Assembly: GCF_014197035.1 (NCBI RefSeq)
Contig: NZ_JACIEU010000032.1
Coordinates: forward strand, 1 to 48,803
From: Sphingobium scionense
GTDB lineage: Bacteria > Pseudomonadota > Alphaproteobacteria > Sphingomonadales > Sphingomonadaceae
Direction of reading: 5' to 3'
DNA length: 48,803 bases
In this document: positions 39,663 through 47,659 of the stretch, piece after piece
How the letters are laid out: each line of letters opens with the position of its first letter
Position numbering within the stretch: the stretch's first letter is position 1
Program-made: the position numbers and the translations under genes
Notes under the pieces: generated by a model
Databases searched by the model: none
The model's input: only the letters and a program-made list of their open reading frames with translations
What the model was told of the DNA's origin: nothing

Positions 39663-42106
39663 GGATTTTCCTTTCTGCTTTTCGATTTCGATGGGATTTT
39701 GTGAGCGGGGTCAGCTTTGGTCTGGGCCTCCGCCTGCACGATCCCTTGGAGAATGGCGTCTGCGCCGGAATGCGATGTTCCGGGAGAGGCAACACCCGCG
39801 ACCGCTTCGGCCTGTTTGATCTTTTGCAGCGCTGGGTTTGCCGCGGGCGTGGCCGACACGCCGGCCTTGCTGGCTTCGGCAAGTGTCTGCTTTACGAGCG
39901 CGTAGCCTTCATCTTGCAGGTATCGGACCGACTCATCGGAGAAGTCATAATCGCGGGACGATGCTTCGCCGGCGCGACGGGGGCGTTGAAAGCGGACGAT
40001 CTCGTTGGCGAAACCATCGCCCATCAACTGGATGAACCGAGGATGGCGCATGATCTTTGCGCGCTCCACCGGATCGATGCCCGACAGGATGACATTTATC
40101 ATGCTGCGGTAAGCGTCGGTCATTTCGCGCGCGCGAAGATCGCTCCTGATCCGCTCGGAATAGACCACCTCATCCCGACGGGCGAGCACCTCGATCATGT
40201 TGGTCGGAAGCGGAGCTTCCCCGGCGAACAGATCGACGATATAGACCTGCTTTCCATCCGGTCCGCAGCGATCCAGCACAAGATCCAAGGGCGAGTTGCT
40301 GACGATCCCTCCGTCCCAATAGGCCGTTCCGTCAACAACCGTCCAGGAAAAGCCAGGCGGGAGGCTCCCGCTCGCCAGAACATGGTCTGGAGTCATGTCA
40401 TCGACGTAGCTGTCGAACACCTCCAGTTGCGCGGTGCTTACGTTGACCGCGCCCACCAGGAGCCTGACCGGACTGCTTTTGAGACTGGCGAAATCAACAT
40501 ACTTTGCGATCAGATGCCGCATGGGGGCCGTGTCATAATAGCCCGTCCAAGAGGATGTGAGATCGAACGGTGGCATCCAGCGCGGCTTGAAAAAGTTCGG
40601 CACGCCGAAGGCCAGGATCTGGGCTGCAACCGCACCCCGGCGCATCTCAGCAAGCGGCAACGGGGGCGCCACGACCGTAATATCGTCCCAGAACGATTTG
40701 AGCGCTTCCGTCGCGTGATGCGGATTGCCGGCGATGATGGCGCCGTTGAGCGCCCCGATCGACACGCCCGCGATGATATCAGGGAAGATTCGTTCTTCTT
40801 CCAGTGCGCGGACCACTCCGCATTCGAAGGCGCCAAGCGCGCCACCGCCTTGCAGCACCAGCACTTTCTGCATGGGAATTTTGTCGAGCAGATAGGCCGG
40901 GTCGCCCAGCCGCTCCTTGTATTGATCGAGATTGACTCTGTAGCGGATCAATCCTTCGGCAACGCGAATCTCACCCGTAGGTCGCCCCATCATGAACGCG
41001 GCCCGAGGAACCTGATCGCGCATATAGAAAAGAGCGTAGCTCTGGTCCTTGAGATCTCCGCGGCTTATCCATTCGTCGGCGTGCTCCGGCACCCCGAGCA
41101 TATCGAATCCGAGTTCGCCTATTTCGCAATAAAAATAGGACACCTCATCATATATAAGCCGCTGCCCGAGCATGTTGCGGGCGGCAAGCCGCCCCTGGCG
41201 GACCGCATTGTCCCAATGCTCGATGTGGCGGCGGCACCGAAAAACAGGGTCATAGAAACGGGTAACGTCTCCCGCTGCGAAAACATCTTCGACATTCGTT
41301 CGCAGCCGGTCGTCGACAGAAACGAAACCATTTTCGAGTTGAATTCCGCTTCCTTCGAGAAAATGCGTCGCCGGCTCGACCCCCATGCTGACAATGACCA
41401 TGTCGCACGCGATATCGCGGCCGTCCCGCGTCCGTATCCCCGTCACTCGGCTATCGCCGACGACCTCGCTGATCGTATCGCCCAGCAAGATCGTTGCACC
41501 CTTGCCCTCGGCGTAGTCCTGAAAGAAGGCTGAAATCGCCTGCGATTCCAAATGTGTCAGCACACGGTCGCCAATGTCGATCATGGTCACTTGCAGGCCC
41601 ATCTCGATCAGCGAAAGTGCGATCTCCATACCCAGGAAGCTGGCACCAAGGATTACGGCATTGCGTCCCGGCTGGGCCGAATCCCGCACGGCATCGCAGT
41701 CCGACTTGCGGCGGAGATAAAAGACTCCGTCTTTGGTGGAACCGGGCACTTCCAAGCATCGAGGCAGGGTGCCGGTTGCGATCAGGAGCTTGCCATAAGC
41801 GAAAGTTCGGCCGTCGCTGGCCGAGACCGTTCGGGACGCCGGGTCGATGCCGGTGACGTCGATGCCCAGAATGAGACTGATATTCTGCTGGCGGTAATAA
41901 TCGACCGGATGAACGAGAATATCGACTTCGGTCGACGTGCCGAGAAGATACTGCTTCGAGAGCCGCGGGCGGTGGTAGGGAGGAAAATCCTCTGCCGTCA
42001 GGACACAGATCGATCCGGCCGCGCCCTCGCGCCTTAGTGTCTCGGCCGCCGTCGCGCTCGCCAGGCCCCCGCCTAGCAACAGATAGTCGAACGTCTCACT
42101 GCTCAT
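39659..42106 (-). CDS. Fusion of an FAD-dependent ferredoxin-reductase-like domain and a patatin-like hydrolase
   Basis: An 815-residue two-domain protein. Residues about 1-400 form a pyridine-nucleotide-disulfide reductase: FAD motif LLLGGGLASATAAETLR, PRLSKQYLLG, NADH motif VILGASFLGMEIALSL, second FAD motif VFAAGDVTRF. Residues about 410-640 are patatin-like: oxyanion motif GGGALGAFECG near 419, nucleophile GVSIGAL (serine near 447), catalytic aspartate in DGGI near 597. Both halves have complete motifs. The tail is alanine- and lysine-rich. It sits between acetoacetate decarboxylase and 3-hydroxybutyrate dehydrogenase, so the patatin half may hydrolyse polyhydroxybutyrate oligomers or lipids; the role of the redox half is unknown. 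AAGGTGG supports ATG 42106; ATG 42172 would add 22 residues. Confidence 0.88.
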   Translation of the reverse strand: MSSETFDYLLLGGGLASATAAETLRREGAAGSICVLTAEDFPPYHRPRLSKQYLLGTSTEVDILVHPVDYYRQQNISLILGIDVTGIDPASRTVSASDGRTFAYGKLLIATGTLPRCLEVPGSTKDGVFYLRRKSDCDAVRDSAQPGRNAVILGASFLGMEIALSLIEMGLQVTMIDIGDRVLTHLESQAISAFFQDYAEGKGATILLGDTISEVVGDSRVTGIRTRDGRDIACDMVIVSMGVEPATHFLEGSGIQLENGFVSVDDRLRTNVEDVFAAGDVTRFYDPVFRCRRHIEHWDNAVRQGRLAARNMLGQRLIYDEVSYFYCEIGELGFDMLGVPEHADEWISRGDLKDQSYALFYMRDQVPRAAFMMGRPTGEIRVAEGLIRYRVNLDQYKERLGDPAYLLDKIPMQKVLVLQGGGALGAFECGVVRALEEERIFPDIIAGVSIGALNGAIIAGNPHHATEALKSFWDDITVVAPPLPLAEMRRGAVAAQILAFGVPNFFKPRWMPPFDLTSSWTGYYDTAPMRHLIAKYVDFASLKSSPVRLLVGAVNVSTAQLEVFDSYVDDMTPDHVLASGSLPPGFSWTVVDGTAYWDGGIVSNSPLDLVLDRCGPDGKQVYIVDLFAGEAPLPTNMIEVLARRDEVVYSERIRSDLRAREMTDAYRSMINVILSGIDPVERAKIMRHPRFIQLMGDGFANEIVRFQRPRRAGEASSRDYDFSDESVRYLQDEGYALVKQTLAEASKAGVSATPAANPALQKIKQAEAVAGVASPGTSHSGADAILQGIVQAEAQTKADPAHKIPSKSKSRKENP

Positions 42107-42178
42107 GGCCCACCTTGTCGTTAGAGAGGCGGCGCTGTGCGATGGTGCTGCGGCGACAGATCGCTTGTTCATGGCGTG

Positions 42179-42931
42179 TCATCCGGGGCGTTCCTGCCCC
42201 AGATAGTCGTGCACGACCTCGCCTAACCCCAGCGTCAGGTCGGCAATATAGTGCGTCGCGCCTAGAACTTCGCGCACGGGCAACCGAGCGACATCGGCAA
42301 GAGCATGGGGATATAAATCGAGCGCGGCAGGTCCGCTCCACGCTCCTTTCAGCTCGACGTCCTCGAGATAATAGCGAACCAGCTCGCAAATTCGCGGGGA
42401 ACAATCGACATGCGGAATCACCTTCAACATGAAGTTCGGCTGCCGCAGGGCCGTAAGCATCGGCTCATGTTCGAGAATGACGTGCTTATAGCCCATCGTT
42501 CCGAGCGCACAGAGCGAGCTTCCATAATGGAGCTTGCCAACGATGACGTCCGATTCATGTGCGATCGAGGGGGTAGCGAGCTTCTTTGGAAAGCCCCAGA
42601 TTTCGCGGCCGCCTGCTATCGGGGCCTCATCATTGAGATACATGGAATGGACATAGCCGCCCGCTTCGCCATTGAAGCGGACGGGAATGACCTGCCCGGT
42701 TTCCGTATAGTCACCAAAGCCGGTGGAGTCGGGCATCCGAATAAATTCGTAATTTACGATCGGCTCGTCGATTTCAAGCGGCGCCGGAACCACTTCGCGC
42801 AAAGCATCGGGATCGGTGCGGTATTTGATGACGATATATTCGCGATTGTAGAATCGATAGGGTGGGCGGGGAAATGCCGGATTGCATAGCGGCATCGCGA
42901 ATGCGCGCGCCCGCACGTCATCGATATTCAT
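42179..42931 (-). CDS. adc: Acetoacetate decarboxylase
   Basis: A 250-residue enzyme converting acetoacetate to acetone and carbon dioxide. The Schiff-base lysine pair is in IWGFPKKLATP, near residue 115 as in the clostridial enzyme. RFYNREYIVIKYRTDPDALR and VNYEFIRMPDSTGFGDY are typical family segments. The start at 42931 has AGGA upstream; ATG 42958 would add nine residues. It is the first gene of the storage operon and faces phasin across the palindrome at 43009. Confidence 0.9.
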   Translation of the reverse strand: MNIDDVRARAFAMPLCNPAFPRPPYRFYNREYIVIKYRTDPDALREVVPAPLEIDEPIVNYEFIRMPDSTGFGDYTETGQVIPVRFNGEAGGYVHSMYLNDEAPIAGGREIWGFPKKLATPSIAHESDVIVGKLHYGSSLCALGTMGYKHVILEHEPMLTALRQPNFMLKVIPHVDCSPRICELVRYYLEDVELKGAWSGPAALDLYPHALADVARLPVREVLGATHYIADLTLGLGEVVHDYLGQERPG

Positions 42932-43008
42932 AGGCAGTGTTCCTGTCCGATTGGCCATTGGCTGGATTGCGTCGCCCCTGCCGCGCTGTGCTTACTCCGT
43001 CCGCGTGA

Positions 43009-43041
43009 AGAGAGTCAACCGAACCGTTCGGTTGACTCTCT
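43009..43041. promoter_or_regulatory. 33-bp perfect palindrome, operator copy 2
   Basis: The arms 43009-43023 and 43027-43041 are 15 bases of exact complementarity around CCG; the core is GTCAACCGAACCGTTCGGTT. It lies between the divergent acetoacetate decarboxylase and phasin genes. Such a long perfect dyad is unusual for a TetR operator, although the core equals the copies at 38109 and 45398. It probably controls both genes. Confidence 0.8.
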
Positions 43042-43095
43042 ATCTATGAGGCGGTATCCGAGCGAGGAAAGCAACATCAAAAACTGGATCGAATC

Positions 43096-43470
43096 ATGCC
43101 TGCGAACGACAGTTCTTCCGACAGCAAGGCAACCGTGCCAACCTCGGCCGATGCCGGTTTCGAGCAAGTGCAGCAGCTTCTCGATATGGCGAACAGATCG
43201 AGGCAGGCGTCGTTGAACGCCTTGCGGACGTCGAGCGCGCGAACGAGCAAACTTGCAGTTGAGGCAACCACCAAAACGATCGCCTATTCTCAAACGGCGG
43301 CAACGGCATCGGCGGAACATCTCTCCCGGCTGACGCAGATTCGGGATTTCAAGGAAGCGGCTGAGCTTCAGGCGGAGTTCGTCCAATCGCGACTGAGCGC
43401 CTTCCGGGACTATCTTCGGGATCTCGGAAAGACGGTTGAAACGACGTTGACGGATCTGACGTCGGACTAA
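43096..43470 (+). CDS. Phasin family protein
   Basis: A 124-residue helical, amphipathic protein of the phasin_2 type, which coats polyhydroxyalkanoate granules. The core FEQVQQLLDMANRSRQASLN and KEAAELQAEFVQSRLSAFRD are typical, with predicted coiled-coil over most of the length. Its place beside 3-hydroxybutyrate metabolism supports a storage role. The ribosome site is weak. Confidence 0.88.
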   Translation: MPANDSSSDSKATVPTSADAGFEQVQQLLDMANRSRQASLNALRTSSARTSKLAVEATTKTIAYSQTAATASAEHLSRLTQIRDFKEAAELQAEFVQSRLSAFRDYLRDLGKTVETTLTDLTSD

Positions 43471-43559
43471 CGGAACTATTGGACTGGAGCCTTCGGGACG
43501 CGCCTGGCTTCATGATCTGAGAGATAAGGAGAGGGGCCTAGAAGGGCCTGACCAAGTAT

Positions 43560-43958
43560 ATGTGCGTCGCGCAGGCACAAAGCTCCGCCGCAGGCCATCG
43601 GGATTTCGTTCTCGAAGCCGGCAGATGCTGGTGTGCTGCGCGGCGCGAAAAACTGGCGGTTCAGCCTCGACTCGTTCAGACGTTCGCGCCATTCGCTTGC
43701 GAGATTCTCGCGCCCGTGTTCGACGCGCTGTTTTTGAACTTTGAGGCCTGCCTTGGACGACCGATGATTACCGGCTCTCAGCAGGAGATCACCCAGGATG
43801 AAAGGGACCTAGTCGCCCTTCTGGAAAAGCCGATGTCACCGATCACCCGATTTCCTGAGTCATCGCTCCGGATAGTTTTGAGCGTGGCGCTGTTTTCGAC
43901 GTGCCTCATGGTTGACTTGGCCCTCCCACCGGACCGTCGCGATCGGGGCCGCGATTGA
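43560..43958 (+). CDS. Hypothetical protein, uncertain
   Basis: A possible 132-residue protein just before a tetR gene. The middle, VFDALFLNFEACLGRPMITG followed by EITQDERDLVALLE, faintly resembles a family of sphingomonad hypothetical proteins in which a short segment ends MTRDE-ALL. No function is known. The start lacks a strong ribosome site and the N-terminus is cysteine-rich, so translation may begin later. Confidence 0.4.
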   Translation: MCVAQAQSSAAGHRDFVLEAGRCWCAARREKLAVQPRLVQTFAPFACEILAPVFDALFLNFEACLGRPMITGSQQEITQDERDLVALLEKPMSPITRFPESSLRIVLSVALFSTCLMVDLALPPDRRDRGRD

Positions 43959-43963
43959 GGTTG

Positions 43964-44644
43964 ATGGTTTGTAGCCGTATCGTATCGGCCATGCCGAAGC
44001 GCGCGTTCTCCTCGCCTTGTAGTGACCGTGTTCTGGACGCGGCCATCGACCAGTTTGGCCAACATGGCATCGATGGCACCAGCACGCGGGCGATCGCCGC
44101 GGCGGCCGGCACCGCAATGTCGTCCATCACCTATCATTACAGCGGGAAGGAAGGTATTTACCTTGCTGCCGCCCAGCACATCGCCAACCGCTGCCAAGAA
44201 GCGCTTGCTCCGAGCCTAGAGCGGGCAAGAGCGGACATCTGGCTCGGCGAGGCGACCGCCTTCGAGAAGATTGACGGACTTGTCGTCGATCTCCTTCATC
44301 TAATGTTGGCAGGTCAGAGCAAGCCGTGGGAAAGGTTCGTGCTGCGTGAACAACTGGAGCCGACGCCAGCATTCAATTCGTTATATGAGACCATATTGGA
44401 ACGCGTGACCGTCAGACTCAGCGAGCTGATAGCCCAGCTCGGGGGAGAACGATGGAGCAGCACCGAAGTTCGCCTTAAAACCTTCGCTATCCTTAGCCAT
44501 GTTCGTATGTTTTGCGCGGCGCCGGAGTTGATGCGGCGGACCACCGGACTCGATCTGGCCAAACCCAGCGATGTGGATCGGATCGAGCGCTTCGTGCGCG
44601 GCGTTTGCAGAGCAACGCTGGATGTCGCTCCTTCAGATGGCTGA
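43964..44644 (+). CDS. TetR-family regulator with CecR-type C-terminal domain
   Basis: A 226-residue regulator. The HTH is at about residues 20-70 (RVLDAAIDQFGQHGIDGTST, then MSSITYHYSGKEGIYLAA). The C-terminal domain has REQLEPTPAFNSLYETILER, typical of the CecR (DUF1956) group that controls efflux or lipid genes. The start is uncertain: ATG 43964 follows GAGG, ATG 43991 is an alternative. Its end overlaps the convergent marR gene by 12 bases. Confidence 0.85.
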   Translation: MVCSRIVSAMPKRAFSSPCSDRVLDAAIDQFGQHGIDGTSTRAIAAAAGTAMSSITYHYSGKEGIYLAAAQHIANRCQEALAPSLERARADIWLGEATAFEKIDGLVVDLLHLMLAGQSKPWERFVLREQLEPTPAFNSLYETILERVTVRLSELIAQLGGERWSSTEVRLKTFAILSHVRMFCAAPELMRRTTGLDLAKPSDVDRIERFVRGVCRATLDVAPSDG

Positions 44645-45130
44645 TAACCTGTCCCTGTTAGGCGTTGCGGCGTCCGAAGCCTCGTTCTCGCCGGCAGCCA
44701 GCGACCTGAAGGCGTCGATGAGATGTATGAGGGCGGTGGTGATGTGAATCCGGTCTGCTTCGCAGAAGGGGCCGAGTTGTCGCTGCCAGCGCCGTTCGAT
44801 GCGAAGCCGGAGCTGCCTGACCATTCGTTCTCCCTCCGGTTGCAGCGCAACCGCTACCAGCCTGCGGTCCTTGCGCGATCGGTTTCGACGCACGAGACCT
44901 TTCTGCTCAAGATGATCGATAAGCCGGGTGGATGCACCATCGGTAATGCCAAGCTCCCGATACACGTCTCCGATGAAACATATGCGGCCGTCCGCGATAT
45001 ATTTGAGCGTCAACCAATGTGAGAGGCGAAGCCCGCTGTCGCGGATCTGTCGCTCGATCCAATCCTCCATTTCTCGAAACGCAGCGCGCAGCAGCTCGCC
45101 GAACCTCTCCGGAGGGACCATTTCGGTCAT
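44633..45130 (-). CDS. MarR-family regulator
   Basis: A 165-residue winged-helix regulator. The DNA-binding part contains LRLSHWLTLKYIADGRICFI, ELGITDGASTRLIDHLEQKG and the wing LVRRNRSRKDRRLVAVAL. The N- and C-terminal helices form the dimer interface. Such proteins often sense phenolic acids. The start at 45130 is chosen to match the usual MarR N-terminus; the frame opens eight codons earlier. Convergent with the tetR gene. Confidence 0.85.
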   Translation of the reverse strand: MTEMVPPERFGELLRAAFREMEDWIERQIRDSGLRLSHWLTLKYIADGRICFIGDVYRELGITDGASTRLIDHLEQKGLVRRNRSRKDRRLVAVALQPEGERMVRQLRLRIERRWQRQLGPFCEADRIHITTALIHLIDAFRSLAAGENEASDAATPNRDRLSAI

Positions 45131-45397
45131 TGCCGCTGGCTCGATCAAGGGCAACGCATACCGATATGGGAAACTTCAGGTCGCTCGCCACGGGGAGGAA
45201 CAGGGGGCGTGGCGAGCGACCCGTTCCATCCCGGGGGGGCGTGCGGGACGGAAAGCGGTTGAATCTCATTGCGACGCGAAATGGCCGCGTGTCGGCAGCG
45301 CGGGAACCACGGCAGCAGCCGGCAATGTGGACGACGGCATTCGTTCGCGTGCAGCACCATGACCATCTTGCAGTCTCAAAACCTCAGCGAGTCTATA

Positions 45398-45419
45398 TCA
45401 ACCGAACCGTTCGGTCAAC
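45398..45419. promoter_or_regulatory. Palindromic operator, copy 3
   Basis: TCAACCGAACCGTTCGGTCA repeats the core found at 38109 and 43009. It lies in the gap between the marR gene and the divergent tyrosine recombinase gene (45131-45507), which otherwise holds only the inverted repeat at 45437 and no gene. Which neighbour it regulates is unclear. Confidence 0.7.
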
Positions 45420-45436
45420 AAGAGTGCTGTTGCCAA

Positions 45437-45468
45437 TTATGTCCGATAATTATGATTCTCGGACATAA
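45437..45468. repeat. Inverted repeat upstream of the recombinase, candidate recombination site
   Basis: TTATGTCCGA (45437-45446) and TCGGACATAA (45459-45468) are perfect 10-base arms around a 12-base, AT-rich spacer. This is the layout of a core site for a tyrosine recombinase: two binding arms around a strand-exchange region. It lies 40 bases before the recombinase gene. Confidence 0.6.
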
Positions 45469-45507
45469 GATTGACGGTCTGGCGGGGGGGTTTTAGGGTG
45501 TCCAGCG

Positions 45508-46542
45508 ATGGCATCCGACGATCCTAGCGACACCGGCAACCTGCCCGTGACCGTGCCGCAACCGGCGCTGCCCGACATCCTGCGCGCTGAGGTCGATCGC
45601 GCGGCCGACTATGCGAAGGCGTCGCGGTCAGCGGCGACGCAACGTGCCTATGCCTCCGATTGGGATATCTTCACCGCTTGGTGTGACGTTCGCGGGATGG
45701 AAAGCCTGCCAGCGACGCCCGCCGCGGTCGCGACATTTCTGGCGAGCGAGGCCGACAGCGGCCTGAAAGTGCCGACGATTGGCCGCCGGCTCGCCGCTAT
45801 CGGCTACCACCATAGGCAAGCTGGCTTCGACCCCCCACAAGAAATGGCGGGCGCGTCCGCGATCAAGGAAGTGCTTGCCGGCATTCGCCGCGAGGTCGGC
45901 ACACGGCCTGAACGCAAGGCCCCCGCCGATGCCGACGCGCTGCGCGACATGATCCGCACCATCGAGGGCGACGATCTGCGCGCGGTCCGCGATCGCGCGA
46001 TGCTGGCGATTGGCATGGCAGCGGCGCTGCGGCGTTCCGAGCTGGCCGGCTTGCTTATTGATGATGTCGAACTACCACCCGAAGGACTGCGCCTCCTGAT
46101 CGGTCGATCCAAGACGGATCAGTCTGGCGAAGGCGCCGTCATCGCCATCCCCGAAGGCAGGCGCATCCGACCCAAGGCGCTGTTGCTCGCTTGGATCGAC
46201 GCAGCGATGGAAGCAGCACGGAACTTGAATAATCCTCTCATCACCTTCGAATCCGGGCCTCTGTTCCGGCGCCTGACGCGCGGTGGCGAGCTGACGGCCG
46301 ATCCCGTGTCGGACCGCGCCGTTGCTCGTCTCGTTCAGCGCTGTGCAGCGGCGGCCGGCTTCGATCCGACCGACTATGCGGGACATTCGCTGCGATCGGG
46401 TTTTCTCACGGAAGCTGCGCGGCAAGGCGCGAGCATCTTCAAGATGCGCGATGTGAGCCGCCACAAATCCGTTCAGGTGCTTGCCGACTACGTGCGCGAT
46501 TTCGAGATGTTCCGCGACCACGCTGGCGAAAAGTTCCTCTGA
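45508..46542 (+). CDS. Tyrosine recombinase/integrase
   Basis: A 344-residue site-specific recombinase. The SAM-like N-terminal core-binding domain is at about residues 20-120 (SAATQRAYASDWDIFTAWCD). Catalytic residues: Arg in ALRRSELAGL, HxxR in HSLRSGFLTEAARQG, His in SRHKSVQVLADY and the tyrosine in ADYVRDF. All are intact. Similar genes are common next to transposons and plasmid cointegrate sites in sphingomonads. It probably acts on the inverted repeat just upstream. Confidence 0.92.
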   Translation: MASDDPSDTGNLPVTVPQPALPDILRAEVDRAADYAKASRSAATQRAYASDWDIFTAWCDVRGMESLPATPAAVATFLASEADSGLKVPTIGRRLAAIGYHHRQAGFDPPQEMAGASAIKEVLAGIRREVGTRPERKAPADADALRDMIRTIEGDDLRAVRDRAMLAIGMAAALRRSELAGLLIDDVELPPEGLRLLIGRSKTDQSGEGAVIAIPEGRRIRPKALLLAWIDAAMEAARNLNNPLITFESGPLFRRLTRGGELTADPVSDRAVARLVQRCAAAAGFDPTDYAGHSLRSGFLTEAARQGASIFKMRDVSRHKSVQVLADYVRDFEMFRDHAGEKFL

Positions 46543-46545
46543 TCT

Positions 46546-46956
46546 TCAGCCGCCCTCATCCGGAGCGCTGCCCTCCCCTTTAATGACCGGAGGAAAGCAC
46601 AGGCCCAAGTCATCGAACGCGCGGGCAGCTTTCACCAGCGCGTCACGCATCGCCATATCGCCTTGCAGTGTCGAGGAGTCCGCACTTCCTCGCACGCGGG
46701 CAAGTTGGCGCAGCAGCGCGAGTTCATCACTCGAAACGTGCGATGCGTAGATCGGGAGCAGTTCGCAGCCCATCGCGAGTGCCGCGCCGACCAATCGCGC
46801 CAGCGCGACGTGCGTGGTGCGCGTCCCGCCGAGCGACTCGATCGTTTCCAGCGCCCGCGCTCGATCGCCGGCGTTGCCCGCCAGGTTTCGCAAAATGAGA
46901 ATGGCGCGTTGCTCGATCTGCGGGTGCTGGTGCAGCAACGTCAGAATCCCGCTCAT
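46546..46956 (-). CDS. Conserved hypothetical protein, paralogue of the gene at 28470
   Basis: A 136-residue helical protein. Its core, ILRNLAGNAGDRARALETIE, SLGGTRTTHVALARLVGAAL and LLRQLA, matches the gene at 28470 closely. Function unknown. It ends three bases after the recombinase gene, convergent with it. The start at 46956 mirrors the paralogue's N-terminus; the frame opens 15 codons earlier across an inverted repeat. Confidence 0.7.
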   Translation of the reverse strand: MSGILTLLHQHPQIEQRAILILRNLAGNAGDRARALETIESLGGTRTTHVALARLVGAALAMGCELLPIYASHVSSDELALLRQLARVRGSADSSTLQGDMAMRDALVKAARAFDDLGLCFPPVIKGEGSAPDEGG

Positions 46957-46962
46957 CAACGA

Positions 46963-46988
46963 TAGTCCGTCACGCCAATGTCGGACTA
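46963..46988. repeat. Inverted repeat resembling the recombinase site
   Basis: TAGTCCG (46963-46969) and CGGACTA (46982-46988) are exact arms around a 12-base spacer, resembling the GTCCGA/TCGGAC arms at 45437-45468. The two sites enclose the recombinase gene and the hypothetical gene. It could be the far end of a small mobile unit, or an operator for the hypothetical gene. Confidence 0.45.
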
Positions 46989-47034
46989 AGAGGTGACGCA
47001 CCTACCCATGGTTGGGGAGGCTCGACCATCTTCA

Positions 47035-47193
47035 TTACCGTATCCACCAGAAGAACGTGCTGAAAATCGCGCAAAGTGCCGCAACCAAGACGCAAAGCTG
47101 GATCGTCGCCCCTACGCTGTTGGTCACAGACAGGGTCTCAAATATATTCTGAAACCCTTGATGTTTGGGAGAACGCATAACCTGATACCCCAT
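47035..47193 (-). CDS. Small membrane protein coupled to sdhC
   Basis: A 52-residue frame beginning three bases after the sdhC stop, MGYQVMRSPKHQG and so on, with one membrane helix (IQLCVLVAALCAIFSTFFWW) and a basic end WIR. AGTGAG before the ATG could serve as the ribosome site. It does not look like SdhD. It may be a small accessory subunit, or a chance frame, but the tight spacing favours a real gene. Confidence 0.5.
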   Translation of the reverse strand: MGYQVMRSPKHQGFQNIFETLSVTNSVGATIQLCVLVAALCAIFSTFFWWIR

Positions 47194-47196
47194 ATC

Positions 47197-47577
47197 TCAC
47201 TTCAGCGCCAATATTGCCCAGAATCCCAAGGTCATGACGAACGAGAACAGGAAGGTGCTCCAAGCGCCCAGGCGCGCGGTCCTGAGTTCATAACCGGCTC
47301 CGATATCCATTACTAAATGGCGCACTCCCGAAGCGAGATGCTGGAACACGCACCAGCTCAATCCGAACAGGATATAGGTGCCGACCCAACTCGCGGCGAA
47401 GTGGGCAAAGCGCTCATATGCCTTCGGGCCGTCAGCGATCGCCCAGAGCCACCAGAGCAATATCGGCATGCCTACCAGCGAAATCGCAATAGCCGAGAAG
47501 CGATGCATGATCGAAGTCATCATCGCGATGGGGGGCCGGTAAATTGTTGCGTGCGGTGATTGCGGTCGCTGTGCCAT
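47197..47577 (-). CDS. sdhC: Orphan succinate dehydrogenase cytochrome b556 subunit
   Basis: A 126-residue membrane anchor subunit of complex II. RPQSPHATIYRPPIAMMTSI then MHRFSAIA carry the quinone-site serine and arginine, and QHLASGVRHLVMDIGAGYEL carries the haem-ligand histidine. Three membrane helices are predicted. The partner genes sdhD, sdhA and sdhB are not in the window, so it would have to pair with chromosomal subunits. This is unusual on a plasmid. Confidence 0.88.
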   Translation of the reverse strand: MAQRPQSPHATIYRPPIAMMTSIMHRFSAIAISLVGMPILLWWLWAIADGPKAYERFAHFAASWVGTYILFGLSWCVFQHLASGVRHLVMDIGAGYELRTARLGAWSTFLFSFVMTLGFWAILALK

Positions 47578-47659
47578 CTACCGATTCATCCCTTATGATA
47601 TGCATGTTGGGTCAGAAACGGGCGCGTAGTGTGCGAATCGTCGTGGTAAGACGTGGCCA

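Noticed and set aside
39656..41533. A 625-codon open frame on the plus strand
   Set aside because: It is antisense to the FAD-reductase/patatin fusion, whose motifs are complete. High GC keeps the opposite frame open.
43015..43386. A 123-codon minus-strand frame
   Set aside because: It is antisense to the phasin gene and would start inside it; phasin motifs are clear.
45437..45468. Transcription terminator
   Set aside because: The stem has an AT-rich 12-base spacer and no T-run, and it precedes rather than follows a gene; a recombinase site fits better.
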